A stretch of 64,000 bases of DNA from contig NZ_JAKCPW010000019.1 of NCBI RefSeq assembly GCF_021440085.1, positions 35,743 to 99,742 of the forward strand. Direction: 5' to 3'. The notes beneath the pieces were generated by a model. It was not told the DNA's origin. It was given only the letters and a program-made list of their open reading frames with translations, and did not search any database. The position numbers and the translations under genes are program-made. The stretch comes from Dyadobacter sp. CY261 (GTDB taxonomy: Bacteria; Bacteroidota; Bacteroidia; Cytophagales; Spirosomataceae). Shown in pieces: positions 25,197-34,426 of the stretch (position 1 is the stretch's first letter; every line of letters starts with the position of its first letter).

Positions 25197-28070
25197 TCAT
25201 CTCAAAACATGCCGGTTTGTTAAATCTTTGAATGATGAAGAATTTGCAAATGCTTTGTCGATGTCGTCAAGCACTTTGTCTTTACGCAAGAATGCCTTGG
25301 TGATCAGCCCGGTTGTAAACGATTTTTCAAACCATTTCAATGCTTCTTCATTTTTTCTTTGCTGAGCCAAAGCACAACCAATGAGATAATAAGCGACGCC
25401 TCTGAGCTCATCCCGGTTGCCTATGCGGGATAGTATTTTAACAGCTTCCACGGGCTGGCTGGTTTTGATATACGCGGTGCCGAAGTTAATGATTGAAGCA
25501 GACGTTTTCACAGGTGAGTCCGATTGGAATGAAGCTAAATAGTCGGTGATCGCGTCCGGGTATTTTTTTAACACGACCAGATTATCAGCTCTTTTTAGAA
25601 GTGCCTCAGAACGACAGCGTTTGTTAGCGGTATCCATTTGAATAGCTTTTGTAAATGCCGTTATCGCGTCGGCATATCGTTCATCTTTTTCAAGGGTATG
25701 GCCCAGTTGCAGCTGGTAAAATGGATTTTGAGGGTCTAAGGCTGATGCCTGGCGATAGTCGCTGATGGCTTTTTTCAGGTTGCCCCTTAGCCTGTTTGCA
25801 GCACCCCTGTTGGAATAGATCTCCGCAGATTTATCCATTTTATAAATCGCCCGATCGTATTCTTCAATAGCGTTGTCGATCATATTTAGTGCAAGGTGTG
25901 CCATACCCAGCTTGTTGTAAGCGACGGCATAGAGGCTGTCAGACATGATTGAGCCGATTTTCTTTTCATTAATTTTTATGAATTCATACGCCGTAACCGC
26001 TTTATCATATTGTTTTAGCTCAAAAAAAGCATCCCCTTCACCCACGCGGGCTTCGTATAGTACCGGCGAAATCTGATAGGTGTGATTATAATCGGTTGCT
26101 GCCTTTGTGTATTCCTTCATGGCAAACCAGAGTTTGGCCCTGCCCAGAAAGGCATCTGCAAATTGGGCCTGATAAAATATCGCCTTGTCGTAGGCGGTCA
26201 TGGCTGCCGCTGAGTCGCGGATACCCAGGTAACCATTGGCCTTATGGTACCAAAAATCAGCTACTGTCGGTTTGATGTGGATTGCATTATCGTATTGGGC
26301 AATAGCATGGGCAAATTGCCCGGCTTGAAGTGATTTGGTACCTTCATGAAAATAAGCAAATGCAATCGAAGAAATTTGCTCTTCCTGTTCAGGCGTGACC
26401 TTCATTTTTCTTAGTCTGGCAAAATCCCTGCCTGCCTGCTCGACATCCGAGCGTTTGACATAAGATAGCCCTCTGAAATAATAGGAGTCCTGGGCAAGTG
26501 TATCGCGTTCGAGTGCCGCTGAGAAGTCGGCAACGGCTTTCGAGAACTCTTCTGAATTGAAAAATAACAGGCCACGTTGATGGTAGTGAGACGCATTCTG
26601 CGGCGATAGCTGAATAGCACGGTAATAGTCCTCCAATGCACCCGGGACGTTCCGGGTCAATATGCGAAGCTGCGCACGTTTCGCTAGTATTTCATCGGCC
26701 GTGTTGTCGATGTTCAAATAGCTGGTGAGGTCCGCAACGGCTTTGGGAAAATCTTTTGTTGACGCATACAGTTCTGACCGCGCCCGCAATGCAGCCAGAT
26801 TTGCGTAGTCCAGTTCAATAGCCTTGCCCAGATCCTTCAATGCCTTATCATCGTCCCGGACCATCACATATGCCAGACCTCTTCCCAAATAATGGTCTGA
26901 ATTATCTTTTTCTTTTTTGAGGATGCGTGAGTAGTCTTTTATTACCTCGTCATATTTTCCGGAATTGTATTTTTCGTCCAACTCAGTTTTAAGGCTCGAT
27001 TTCTGATTCAGCATTTTAATAGTCTCAGCCAGTTGCAGTGAGTCAGGTAGCAGATCAAATGCCTTCTGAAAATGGCCAACCGCTTCGGAATAGTTCCTTT
27101 TCTTCTGCGCAATGGAAGCTTTTGCCAGATACTGTTTTACAAGATCAGCTTTTGTTTGCCTGGCTTTTTCAAATGCTCTTTTTACCTGATAAATCTTCCT
27201 TCTGGGAAGCAAATCTTCATAATTGTTCAGTTTCTCAGCTTCTGTGTACGCTTCCAGCGCCTTTTCATAATCTCCTTCCTGAAAAGCCTGGTCACCGTCG
27301 GTCAACCATTTATTATAGATCTCCTGCGCCTTGCGCTCGGCCTCCCGCTCCTTTTGCCGGGCAATGTCCGCTTCGGTCGGCAGGGAAACCGATTGTTCAT
27401 TGACAGTCGCTGCTGAATCGGGGATAAGGGCGACGTTGTTGAGCGAAGCGTTTAATGAGTCTTTTTCCGTGTAAAAGGCGATTTGCGAAATATAGGTAGT
27501 CCATTTTTTGCCTTTCTTCTCGGCTCTTACTTCCGCAACTCTCTTTATTGGCCGGTAAGGCCGGTTGATCTGATTGTGCTGCCCCTTGAAATGAGAAGTG
27601 AAGAAGACCTTAACGTAATAATAGTAGTCCGATTTTTTCAGATCGGAGGCTTCGAAATCCGACAGCTCAATTGTCCTTTCAATGCTTTTTGGGTAAAATA
27701 GCTCGAAATTGCTCAGATACTTATCCACGGGTAGGTCGGTACTATTCGTAGCGGAAGTGAATTCCGGGTTGAGGTCGTCTTCGATAATAACCTTGTCGTC
27801 ATAAAAAAGCTTATTTGGAGATTCGCCATAGCTGTCAGCCATGATCGACTTTCTTTCAAACGCACTTAGATCTTCAAAAGTGATCGTGTTGAGCAGGTCA
27901 TTGAGCCCCTTTTCAATCTTTCGTCGGGCAAGTAGTTTCACTTCATTATTGTCCCGCTGACTGAGCGTATCCTGCAAGTCGGCCGCCCGGAGGTGAGCGG
28001 GGAGCAGGATGCCGATGAGGATGATGACACAATTAAAATTTCGCACGACGAACGTATTTAACAATTGCAT
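25197..28070 (-). CDS. Large exported TPR-repeat protein
   Basis: 957 residues. Signal peptide (CVIILIGILLPAHLRAAD). Residues about 40-205 form a domain containing FYDDKVIIEDDL and YRPIKRVAEVRAEKKGKKW, homologous to the N-terminal domain of the WG-repeat protein at 40383-41402. From about 245 to 945 there are many TPR units (GDYEKALEAYTEAEKLN, AVADFSAALERDTLAQDSYYFRGLSY, AISDYRQASALDPQNPFYQLQLG). It is a periplasmic or surface scaffold by inference. Last gene of the seven-gene leftward operon starting at 37554. Confidence 0.85.
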   Translation of the reverse strand: MQLLNTFVVRNFNCVIILIGILLPAHLRAADLQDTLSQRDNNEVKLLARRKIEKGLNDLLNTITFEDLSAFERKSIMADSYGESPNKLFYDDKVIIEDDLNPEFTSATNSTDLPVDKYLSNFELFYPKSIERTIELSDFEASDLKKSDYYYYVKVFFTSHFKGQHNQINRPYRPIKRVAEVRAEKKGKKWTTYISQIAFYTEKDSLNASLNNVALIPDSAATVNEQSVSLPTEADIARQKEREAERKAQEIYNKWLTDGDQAFQEGDYEKALEAYTEAEKLNNYEDLLPRRKIYQVKRAFEKARQTKADLVKQYLAKASIAQKKRNYSEAVGHFQKAFDLLPDSLQLAETIKMLNQKSSLKTELDEKYNSGKYDEVIKDYSRILKKEKDNSDHYLGRGLAYVMVRDDDKALKDLGKAIELDYANLAALRARSELYASTKDFPKAVADLTSYLNIDNTADEILAKRAQLRILTRNVPGALEDYYRAIQLSPQNASHYHQRGLLFFNSEEFSKAVADFSAALERDTLAQDSYYFRGLSYVKRSDVEQAGRDFARLRKMKVTPEQEEQISSIAFAYFHEGTKSLQAGQFAHAIAQYDNAIHIKPTVADFWYHKANGYLGIRDSAAAMTAYDKAIFYQAQFADAFLGRAKLWFAMKEYTKAATDYNHTYQISPVLYEARVGEGDAFFELKQYDKAVTAYEFIKINEKKIGSIMSDSLYAVAYNKLGMAHLALNMIDNAIEEYDRAIYKMDKSAEIYSNRGAANRLRGNLKKAISDYRQASALDPQNPFYQLQLGHTLEKDERYADAITAFTKAIQMDTANKRCRSEALLKRADNLVVLKKYPDAITDYLASFQSDSPVKTSASIINFGTAYIKTSQPVEAVKILSRIGNRDELRGVAYYLIGCALAQQRKNEEALKWFEKSFTTGLITKAFLRKDKVLDDIDKAFANSSSFKDLTNRHVLR

Positions 28071-28093
28071 GATGAATTTCCGGGCATCGGTGT

Positions 28094-29350
28094 TTATGGA
28101 TTGGTACTGATTCCAATATTCCCGAGCAAAATCTCCCAGTTGGTTGTCTGCTGCCCTTCAACCGCCTTCTGATAGCTTTGCAGCTTCACTTTTACATTCT
28201 TTTTTGTGACGTCGCTGTACACAATATCCTGACCGTTCGTGTCAAAACCGGTGAAAGTTTGCGTGCCTGTGATGGTCCCGTAATAGCTGCCGTCACTTTC
28301 GAGTACCAGATCTTTGATGTAATTCACCTCGTTCCAAGCAATTTTGGTGGCGCTGTAAGGTAACAATTTGAGCCTGGTCAGATAATCTTTCACCCGATAG
28401 CGCCTCTTTCCCTCGCGGTTGGAAGACGTGACCTCGATTGTCGCTTCCGATAGAAACAGTTTCGTTGCCTGCTCGATGGCTTCGTCTTTTTTGTCGGGAT
28501 CGATGCTTTTGTCACTAATGACATTCAGGTACTGCACAAACTCGTCTACTTTTCTGATACCCTTTATGCTATACGCAGCAACGTCCTCTGTTGAAAGTCC
28601 GGGCTTTTCAGCCTGGGTCGAAGGTTGTTCGCCGGTTGTCTGCGTTTGTGTCAGAGCGACTTTTGCAGATTCAGTATCGGTGGAAATGCTGTCAATTTGC
28701 CCCGGGCCGTCGGCAGGATCCGAACGCTGCTTAATGTCAGGCCCCTTTTTAACCTCTATTGCCTCGTTCAGCACGACAGCTTGAGTCGTCGAAACGCTGT
28801 CGACCATTTTGCCGGGAAGCAGAATAGCCTGTGCTACAAGCGGCGCAGCCTGTTCCAAAATACCAGCCGACTCGGATGGAGATCTGACAAATTCATGGAT
28901 TCCGTTTTTGTAAATAATCAAGGCGAGATCCTTTCTGTTAATAGAGCCGGATGCCCCTGAGATGGTCGTGAAATTGATGACATGTTCGCTTTTGTAACTG
29001 ATGTTGCATTCGACAATGCGAACCGGTTCAGCCGCTATCAGCAGATCATAGGACGGGCCCGCAGAGGAATAAAACTGCTCTATTTGCTGCAACGATCTGG
29101 TAGGATCCTTACTGAGGCTGGACACCGGCAAAAAATTTCCTTTTGCGTTAAAAGCAACTATCACGTTCTCACGAGGCACAGTTCGTGCCAGCAGACGGTC
29201 ACCTCTTGTTTCTCCGACTTTTAAGGTGTTTTCAGTGGAGGCGACTAATTTGTATGGGAAATTGCTACCATTGGCCCAATATAGCGTCTCCTGAGCGTGC
29301 GCTTTTTGTAGGACAAGCAATACCAAAAATGCGCGATAGAGTAGCCTCAT
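28094..29350 (-). CDS. Exported protein of unknown function, paralogue of 30722-31888
   Basis: 418 residues with signal peptide (RAFLVLLVLQKAHAQ). The N-terminal half (about 20-155) aligns with the protein at 30722-31888: IVECNISYKSEHVINFTT versus VIACNISNELEDVINYLT. The linker is Thr/Gln-rich. The C-terminal 130 residues (ATKLFLSEATIEVTSSN...VKDYLTRL...YYGTITGTQTF...WEILLGNIGI) look like an NTF2-type fold and also match the paralogue. Both flank the OmpA gene in the same operon. Function unknown; envelope location inferred from the signal. Confidence 0.7.
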   Translation of the reverse strand: MRLLYRAFLVLLVLQKAHAQETLYWANGSNFPYKLVASTENTLKVGETRGDRLLARTVPRENVIVAFNAKGNFLPVSSLSKDPTRSLQQIEQFYSSAGPSYDLLIAAEPVRIVECNISYKSEHVINFTTISGASGSINRKDLALIIYKNGIHEFVRSPSESAGILEQAAPLVAQAILLPGKMVDSVSTTQAVVLNEAIEVKKGPDIKQRSDPADGPGQIDSISTDTESAKVALTQTQTTGEQPSTQAEKPGLSTEDVAAYSIKGIRKVDEFVQYLNVISDKSIDPDKKDEAIEQATKLFLSEATIEVTSSNREGKRRYRVKDYLTRLKLLPYSATKIAWNEVNYIKDLVLESDGSYYGTITGTQTFTGFDTNGQDIVYSDVTKKNVKVKLQSYQKAVEGQQTTNWEILLGNIGISTNP

Positions 29351-29391
29351 AAAAGAATAGTTTGCTGTGTGATATGGATAACTATATGGCC

Positions 29392-30717
29392 CTATCTTAG
29401 GATTTTGAGTTCCACGCGCCGGTTGAGAGCCTTTGTTTTTTCTTCATCGTTTGGAAATGCTGGTTTTTGGCCTCCTCTTGCTTGCCAGTGTACCTGCTTT
29501 CGGCCGGCCCCGTGGTTGATGAGATAGTTGGCGGTAACCTTCGATCGGTATTCAGAAAGTATCAGGTTTCTGTTTCCGTCGCCTATATTGTCGGTATGGC
29601 CCGTTATCTCTATCCTGTATTCCGGATTTTGCAGCAGCCAGGTTGCCAGCGAGTCGAGGGTTTGCCTGGAAGACGGCCTGAGCTCGTAGCTGCTTTGATC
29701 GAAGTATATAATGCGCTGATCCAAAGGGGCAAGTGTGATATTTTCACTATGCGTGGGTTCCTGCTGCGAAGCTGGCGGAGTTTCTTTCTGGATAATTACC
29801 TGATTTTTGGGTAAATCAACTTTGACAAATTGAATCCCATTTGACGGTGGAAGCGTAAGTGATATTGGCTTGCTCCCTGATCCGCCTGACGTGATGCGGA
29901 TCCGGTGGGCCTCTCCCGAATTAACGATGGAATAACCGCGAAGTACGTCGGCCATTTTGAGACTCAGTTTCTGCCCTTTGTCAGTAAATAGTTCAGTCTT
30001 ATAATTGTTCTTGCTATTGGCAGGTTCAATGGAAACTGCCACGATTGATAGCTGCTTGCTCATTGCGACTTCGTAAACCGAGCTGCTGTTATCGAGCCGG
30101 TCGATGATCAAATTTCCATTGTAAGCCTGGTAACCGCCGGCAGTTGCGACCAGTCCGATAATGTCCTCGCGGGTAAATGTGATCTTGTTGTTCTGGGAGG
30201 TCAGATCAGGATCAGCCGAAAAGCACGTTTTGTTTCCGGTTTTAGTATAATACAAACAAACCTCTCCCTTAATCGGCTTTTTCGAAACTACATCCACGAG
30301 CTTGAAAAGGCGGGTTATTCTTTTTTCGGTTTTGGAAGAATCCGAATTGTCCAGGATCAGGTCTTGCTGCTCCGACTGAAAGTACGGACGATCGTTGGTC
30401 TGCTTATCTACCGGAAACAAGCCAAGTTCGAAGTAGTAAGAACCATCTTTCCCGGTAACAGGCATTGCCATCGTCCGGAAACCTGCCTTTTCGACAAGCA
30501 GCGAAGTCAGATTGCATGGGGCCTGTAATGAAAATACGCCCTGGTCATTACTTTTGCCGATCACCTGCTTTGTGCTCTCCGTTTTGATCGAAAGATTTGC
30601 GCTGATTGGTTGCCCGGAGGCAGCATTGATGATCTTTCCGTTGAAGGTAAAGCATTGGCCCGACGCATCCGACATCCGGATTAGCAAGAAGGATAATATC
30701 AACATCTTCCCGTACAT
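29392..30717 (-). CDS. OmpA-family peptidoglycan-binding protein with carboxypeptidase-regulatory-like domains
   Basis: 441 residues with signal peptide. Two N-terminal beta-sandwich domains of the carboxypeptidase-regulatory type (FTFNGKIINAASGQPISANLSI..., about 22-100; LFKLVDVVSKKPIKGEVCLYY..., about 137-215), then a C-terminal OmpA domain from about 328: IIYFDQSSYELRPSSRQTLDSLA, IEITGHTDNIGD, NLILSEYRSKVTANYLINHG and the final NRRVELKIL. The OmpA part binds the peptidoglycan peptide stem. In a T6SS-linked operon it is a good candidate for anchoring a trans-envelope structure, which is inference. Confidence 0.88.
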   Translation of the reverse strand: MYGKMLILSFLLIRMSDASGQCFTFNGKIINAASGQPISANLSIKTESTKQVIGKSNDQGVFSLQAPCNLTSLLVEKAGFRTMAMPVTGKDGSYYFELGLFPVDKQTNDRPYFQSEQQDLILDNSDSSKTEKRITRLFKLVDVVSKKPIKGEVCLYYTKTGNKTCFSADPDLTSQNNKITFTREDIIGLVATAGGYQAYNGNLIIDRLDNSSSVYEVAMSKQLSIVAVSIEPANSKNNYKTELFTDKGQKLSLKMADVLRGYSIVNSGEAHRIRITSGGSGSKPISLTLPPSNGIQFVKVDLPKNQVIIQKETPPASQQEPTHSENITLAPLDQRIIYFDQSSYELRPSSRQTLDSLATWLLQNPEYRIEITGHTDNIGDGNRNLILSEYRSKVTANYLINHGAGRKQVHWQARGGQKPAFPNDEEKTKALNRRVELKILR

Positions 30718-30721
30718 CAGG

Positions 30722-31888
30722 TTATTGACTTACATTAATGGAAATGTTGCCCATCAATACCTCGAATTTGTCCTGCTTCATTCCATCCACCGTTTTCTCA
30801 TACGGTTGTAGTTTGATTTTTTGACGTTTCTGCGTCACATCGTGAAAATTATTGGTCGCGAAAGTCTGCGAATACTCCGCAATTCCCCAGAAATTTCCCT
30901 GATCATCCGGTTCAAATTCCTGGACAAAATTGATTTCAGCATAGGTGATATTTACTTTGGAATAGCTCAACCGACTCAGTCTCGTCAGATATTCCGCAAC
31001 GTTCCTTTTCGTTTTGTTATTTGGGTTATTAACAGCGGATACTTCCACAGTAGCGTCCTTGACAAACATTTTGACCGCCTTTTGAATTGCAATGTCTTTT
31101 TCACTTCTGCTTCTTCGGGCATCTACGATGCTGTTTAAGAGATTGGCCAGTTCGAGCATTTTATCTTCCGACTTGGCCATGTAAGTCTTCTGTTCATCAG
31201 TGGTCAGCCTTTTCTTTTCCTTCTCTGTTTCTCTTTCCTTTTCCGGAACCTTCGCTGCTTCCGCCGGCCTCACTTCCGGCACGGTGGCTACGGCAACCGG
31301 CGGTTTCGCGGGCAATACCGAAACCGGCTCGCTTTTCTTCTCCTGCAACCGGGAATTATTAAAATCCTTTTTCATTACCGACAGGTTATCAGCAACTTCG
31401 GGTAAATCTCTCAGCATTTCATGTGTCCCATTACGTCGGATTACTGCAAACAAATTGTCCTTATTGATGGAAGCGGACCTGCCGTCGAGCGTAAGGTAAT
31501 TGATCACATCCTCCAACTCATTGCTGATATTGCAGGCTATTACCTCCCTTGGTGAAGCTTTGAACAAAATGTCATTCAGAGGTTTCGCAGCAGTGGCGGC
31601 TGTATAAAATTCCTGAATTTCCGCCTGAGCTCTTGCAGGCTCTTTGGAGATGTTTTTCTCGGTCAGATAATCTCCTGATTTATTAAAGAAGATTACAAAT
31701 TTGTCCCTCAGGCCCATGTAATGGCTGCCGTTTTCAAGGATAGTGCTGATCTTTTCATCATCGGCAGATTCTATCTTACCCTTTACCTTGGTACCTGTGG
31801 CGAAGTAGATACTTTCCTCTCCCTGGCCCTGAGCAAAGGAGAAAGCGCAGCAATGAATAAATAGGATTAGTATGTAGATTTTTTTCAT
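30722..31888 (-). CDS. Exported protein of unknown function, paralogue of 28094-29350
   Basis: 388 residues with signal peptide (YILILFIHCCAFSFAQG). The N-terminal domain includes ESIYFATGTKVKGKIESADDEK and NKDNLFAVIRRNGTHEMLRD, then a Lys/Glu/Pro-rich linker (about 195-235) and an NTF2-like C-terminal domain (AVKMFVKDATVEVSAVN...VAEYLTRLSRLSYSKVNITYAEINFV...FEVLMGNISI). It starts the trio paralogue-OmpA-paralogue, 4 bp from the OmpA gene. Probably acts with OmpA; function unknown. Confidence 0.7.
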   Translation of the reverse strand: MKKIYILILFIHCCAFSFAQGQGEESIYFATGTKVKGKIESADDEKISTILENGSHYMGLRDKFVIFFNKSGDYLTEKNISKEPARAQAEIQEFYTAATAAKPLNDILFKASPREVIACNISNELEDVINYLTLDGRSASINKDNLFAVIRRNGTHEMLRDLPEVADNLSVMKKDFNNSRLQEKKSEPVSVLPAKPPVAVATVPEVRPAEAAKVPEKERETEKEKKRLTTDEQKTYMAKSEDKMLELANLLNSIVDARRSRSEKDIAIQKAVKMFVKDATVEVSAVNNPNNKTKRNVAEYLTRLSRLSYSKVNITYAEINFVQEFEPDDQGNFWGIAEYSQTFATNNFHDVTQKRQKIKLQPYEKTVDGMKQDKFEVLMGNISINVSQ

Positions 31889-31916
31889 AACCAGTCTAGT
31901 TGGCGCGGCTGTTAAG

Positions 31917-32897
31917 CTATTTTTTTATTTTGAACCGCCAGACCTGATACTTTGAAGCTTTTGCGCCCCGATCTGAACTGAAATAAATGAAGTCGTCGAC
32001 GGACCAGTAAGGGGCAAAGTCACTGGATTTGTTCATCGTATATTGACGAAGGTTTTCGCCATTGATATCGATGACATAAATGTCCGAATCCTGTTTATTT
32101 TTCTTAGTCAACTGAAAAATGATATTCTTCCCGTCGGGACTCCAGTTCGGATTGGTAGCATAACCCAAGTTGACGTCGGTGATCTGCCTTGGCGAGTCAC
32201 CTTCTGTGGACATGATCCAGATAGTGCCGGTTTCCTTGGATTTGCTTTTATCGAGGTCGTATTTAACAAAGGCAATATTTTTATTGTCAGAAGAGAACTT
32301 AGGAAAGCTGCCTTCTCCTATCATCTTCAACTCCTTCGTTTTCAGGTCTTTTATCCAGATTTGGTTTTTTTTGACAGAAACTCCGCCAGTAGGCTTATTG
32401 GTTCTCTGGTTGATCGTCGCGTAGGTTTTCGGCGTGGCTCCACGCTCATAAATAATGAGGTTCCCGTCCGAAGACCACGATGGATTGTATTCATCTTCGT
32501 CATCGGTATTGGTAACCTGGGTGATCGCCTTCCCTTTTGACGCGTCGATGTAATAGATGTCAAAATTCGTTTTGTCAAATGTTTGAAAAACGATCCGGTT
32601 GTTCGCACTGCAGTATGCGGGGGTCAGGTTGACGTTTTTTCCAGCCGTTTTTTGAATGACGGCCTTAGTAAGGACCTTTTCTTTCATATAGATATTGTAG
32701 GAAGCATCCTCTTCTCTGGAAACAAAAACAAGATTTTCGCCTACGTCGCCTCCATTTGGATAGAGCGACGGTTTATCTGAGTCGGTAATTTGTGTCAGCG
32801 TTTCAAAGCTTTCGCCGTCGGAGGTCTTCTCGTATATTTTGGGAGAACAAGCCGAGAAAATGAAAGCATGCAGCGCACAAAAAATGAATCTTTTCAT
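31917..32897 (-). CDS. PD40/TolB-type beta-propeller lipoprotein
   Basis: 326 residues. Lipobox FIFSACSPK with Cys 17. At least five propeller blades with the PD40/WD40-like signature: DEYNPSWSSDGNLIIYE, SFPKFSSDNKNIAFVKYD, TNPNWSPDGKNIIFQL, FAPYWSVDDFIYFSSDRG. TolB propellers contact Pal/OmpA proteins in the periplasm, so its place two genes upstream of an OmpA-domain protein is suggestive. No enzymatic residues are evident. Confidence 0.85.
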   Translation of the reverse strand: MKRFIFCALHAFIFSACSPKIYEKTSDGESFETLTQITDSDKPSLYPNGGDVGENLVFVSREEDASYNIYMKEKVLTKAVIQKTAGKNVNLTPAYCSANNRIVFQTFDKTNFDIYYIDASKGKAITQVTNTDDEDEYNPSWSSDGNLIIYERGATPKTYATINQRTNKPTGGVSVKKNQIWIKDLKTKELKMIGEGSFPKFSSDNKNIAFVKYDLDKSKSKETGTIWIMSTEGDSPRQITDVNLGYATNPNWSPDGKNIIFQLTKKNKQDSDIYVIDINGENLRQYTMNKSSDFAPYWSVDDFIYFSSDRGAKASKYQVWRFKIKK

Positions 32898-32968
32898 AGA
32901 ACTGAGAGATGGTTATGGTACTGATTGGTGCGTTAAGTTTCCTGCTTATACTGACCCGTTGAGGTATA

Positions 32969-34426
32969 TCAAAGGATTTTTACTTCTATGCTTTTAAGAA
33001 TGATCCCCTCGTTAATAGAGGCCGGCTTAAAATAGGCTCCGACATTCCAGATTTTCGACTCCCTGCCAGGGTCTGTCCTGGCAAATTTGTCGAAATTGAC
33101 CGGCTCGCTGCCTTTCAGGTATTGCAGTGGCTGTCCGTTAAGCGAATAGGTTTTTCCCTGCTGTGAACTTTTGAAAGAGAGCGTCACCTCGTTCTTTCCA
33201 AATTCAAGAGAAGGTTGCCTTATTCCGGTCATGTACTTTTGAACAATACCTAATTTCACGGCGTTAACTTCGAATGTTTTCGTGGCGGTATTTATTTTCA
33301 GGAAGGAGTAGTTACTGTTATCGATGTACTCCCATACAATTCCGAACTCGGCCATCGGCTTTTCAGTCGCAAGGTCAAAAACGGCGAGGATCTCGAAACT
33401 CTTGTCGGCAAAATCATAGTTGATCGGCATTTGAAAAGTGCCGAATTCTCCCTTGGTACCCACGGCCTTCACCTGGAAACCAGCTGGTTCGCTTTTGAGA
33501 CTCGTCGAGAAAAAACTTTTGTTGGTAAACTTCCATCCACCGGCTGGTTCGCACGTAAAGTCCTGAAAATAAACCTCGTGAGCCATCCCGCCTTCCGTAT
33601 AATACAATGCTTTGCTTACCGGGCAACTATTGATAAGGTCTACTTCCGATTTCAGCTTGCCATTTTCGTATTGCAGTTGCTTGACTGCTTCCTCACGGTT
33701 GGTCCTGGTATTAAAAGCACCTTTGATCAGCCCGACTTTGTTACCGTTTTTGTCAAGAATGTAATCACTGAAAGCCTTTCTTCTGCCCGCATTATCAAAT
33801 TCCGTTTCAGCAGTCACATCTCCGGTTGCGTTATATTTGACTTCTTTGGTTAATCTTTTTTTGCTGTAAGTGCGGGTGATGTAGGAGCCATTTTCTTCAT
33901 AAAACTTACATATGCCATCAAAGTCGGTGTTTCTTTCTTCGTAGGTATTTTCATATTTGCTGAATTGCCCTTCAAACTTGGGCTTGTCGTTATGGGCGTA
34001 AAAGTCCTTCACAGTACCTCTCGGCTGATTGGTCACCCGGTCAAATTTGGCCTGGCGATAGAAGTAGGCGTTGTCTTTATTGCTGGTTTGGGCAAATCGC
34101 TTGTTGAAATAAACAGTACTGATCGCCTCGGGGTCAAATGCAACCTTTTTCGATTCAACCGTCGGTTTGCTGGATACCGCTTTCGCTGGCACGGGGACAG
34201 TTGCCGGCATCTCGGATTTTGCCAGGTTAGCTATGGGTTTTTCGACTACATCATCCGACTTTTTATCAGGTTTGGCCGGTTTATCAGCATTGGTTTCGAA
34301 AAGAGGGTAAGTATTGACACGCTTCGCCTGGCTAGCTGCCGAAACAAGCACTGGTTGCTTATTCTGAGCGTAGCCTGCATGCAGTTTTAGCAAAAGCAGC
34401 AGCAAAAGGCAGAGCTGTCGGTTCAT
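32969..34426 (-). CDS. Exported MORN-like/lectin-like protein
   Basis: 485 residues with signal peptide (QLCLLLLLLLKLHAGYAQ). A Pro/Lys/Val linker is followed by a MORN/YwqK-like repeat region at about 115-270 (KPKFEGQFSKYEN..., ENGSYITRTYSKKRLTKEVKYNATGDV, QYENGKLKSEVDLINSC) and a C-terminal beta-sandwich resembling LamG or glycoside-hydrolase-associated lectin folds at about 310-485 (EFGIVWEYIDNSNYSFLKINTATKTFEV). The start codon shares one base with the stop codon of the upstream giant gene (TAATG), so translation is coupled. Function unknown. Confidence 0.65.
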   Translation of the reverse strand: MNRQLCLLLLLLLKLHAGYAQNKQPVLVSAASQAKRVNTYPLFETNADKPAKPDKKSDDVVEKPIANLAKSEMPATVPVPAKAVSSKPTVESKKVAFDPEAISTVYFNKRFAQTSNKDNAYFYRQAKFDRVTNQPRGTVKDFYAHNDKPKFEGQFSKYENTYEERNTDFDGICKFYEENGSYITRTYSKKRLTKEVKYNATGDVTAETEFDNAGRRKAFSDYILDKNGNKVGLIKGAFNTRTNREEAVKQLQYENGKLKSEVDLINSCPVSKALYYTEGGMAHEVYFQDFTCEPAGGWKFTNKSFFSTSLKSEPAGFQVKAVGTKGEFGTFQMPINYDFADKSFEILAVFDLATEKPMAEFGIVWEYIDNSNYSFLKINTATKTFEVNAVKLGIVQKYMTGIRQPSLEFGKNEVTLSFKSSQQGKTYSLNGQPLQYLKGSEPVNFDKFARTDPGRESKIWNVGAYFKPASINEGIILKSIEVKIL

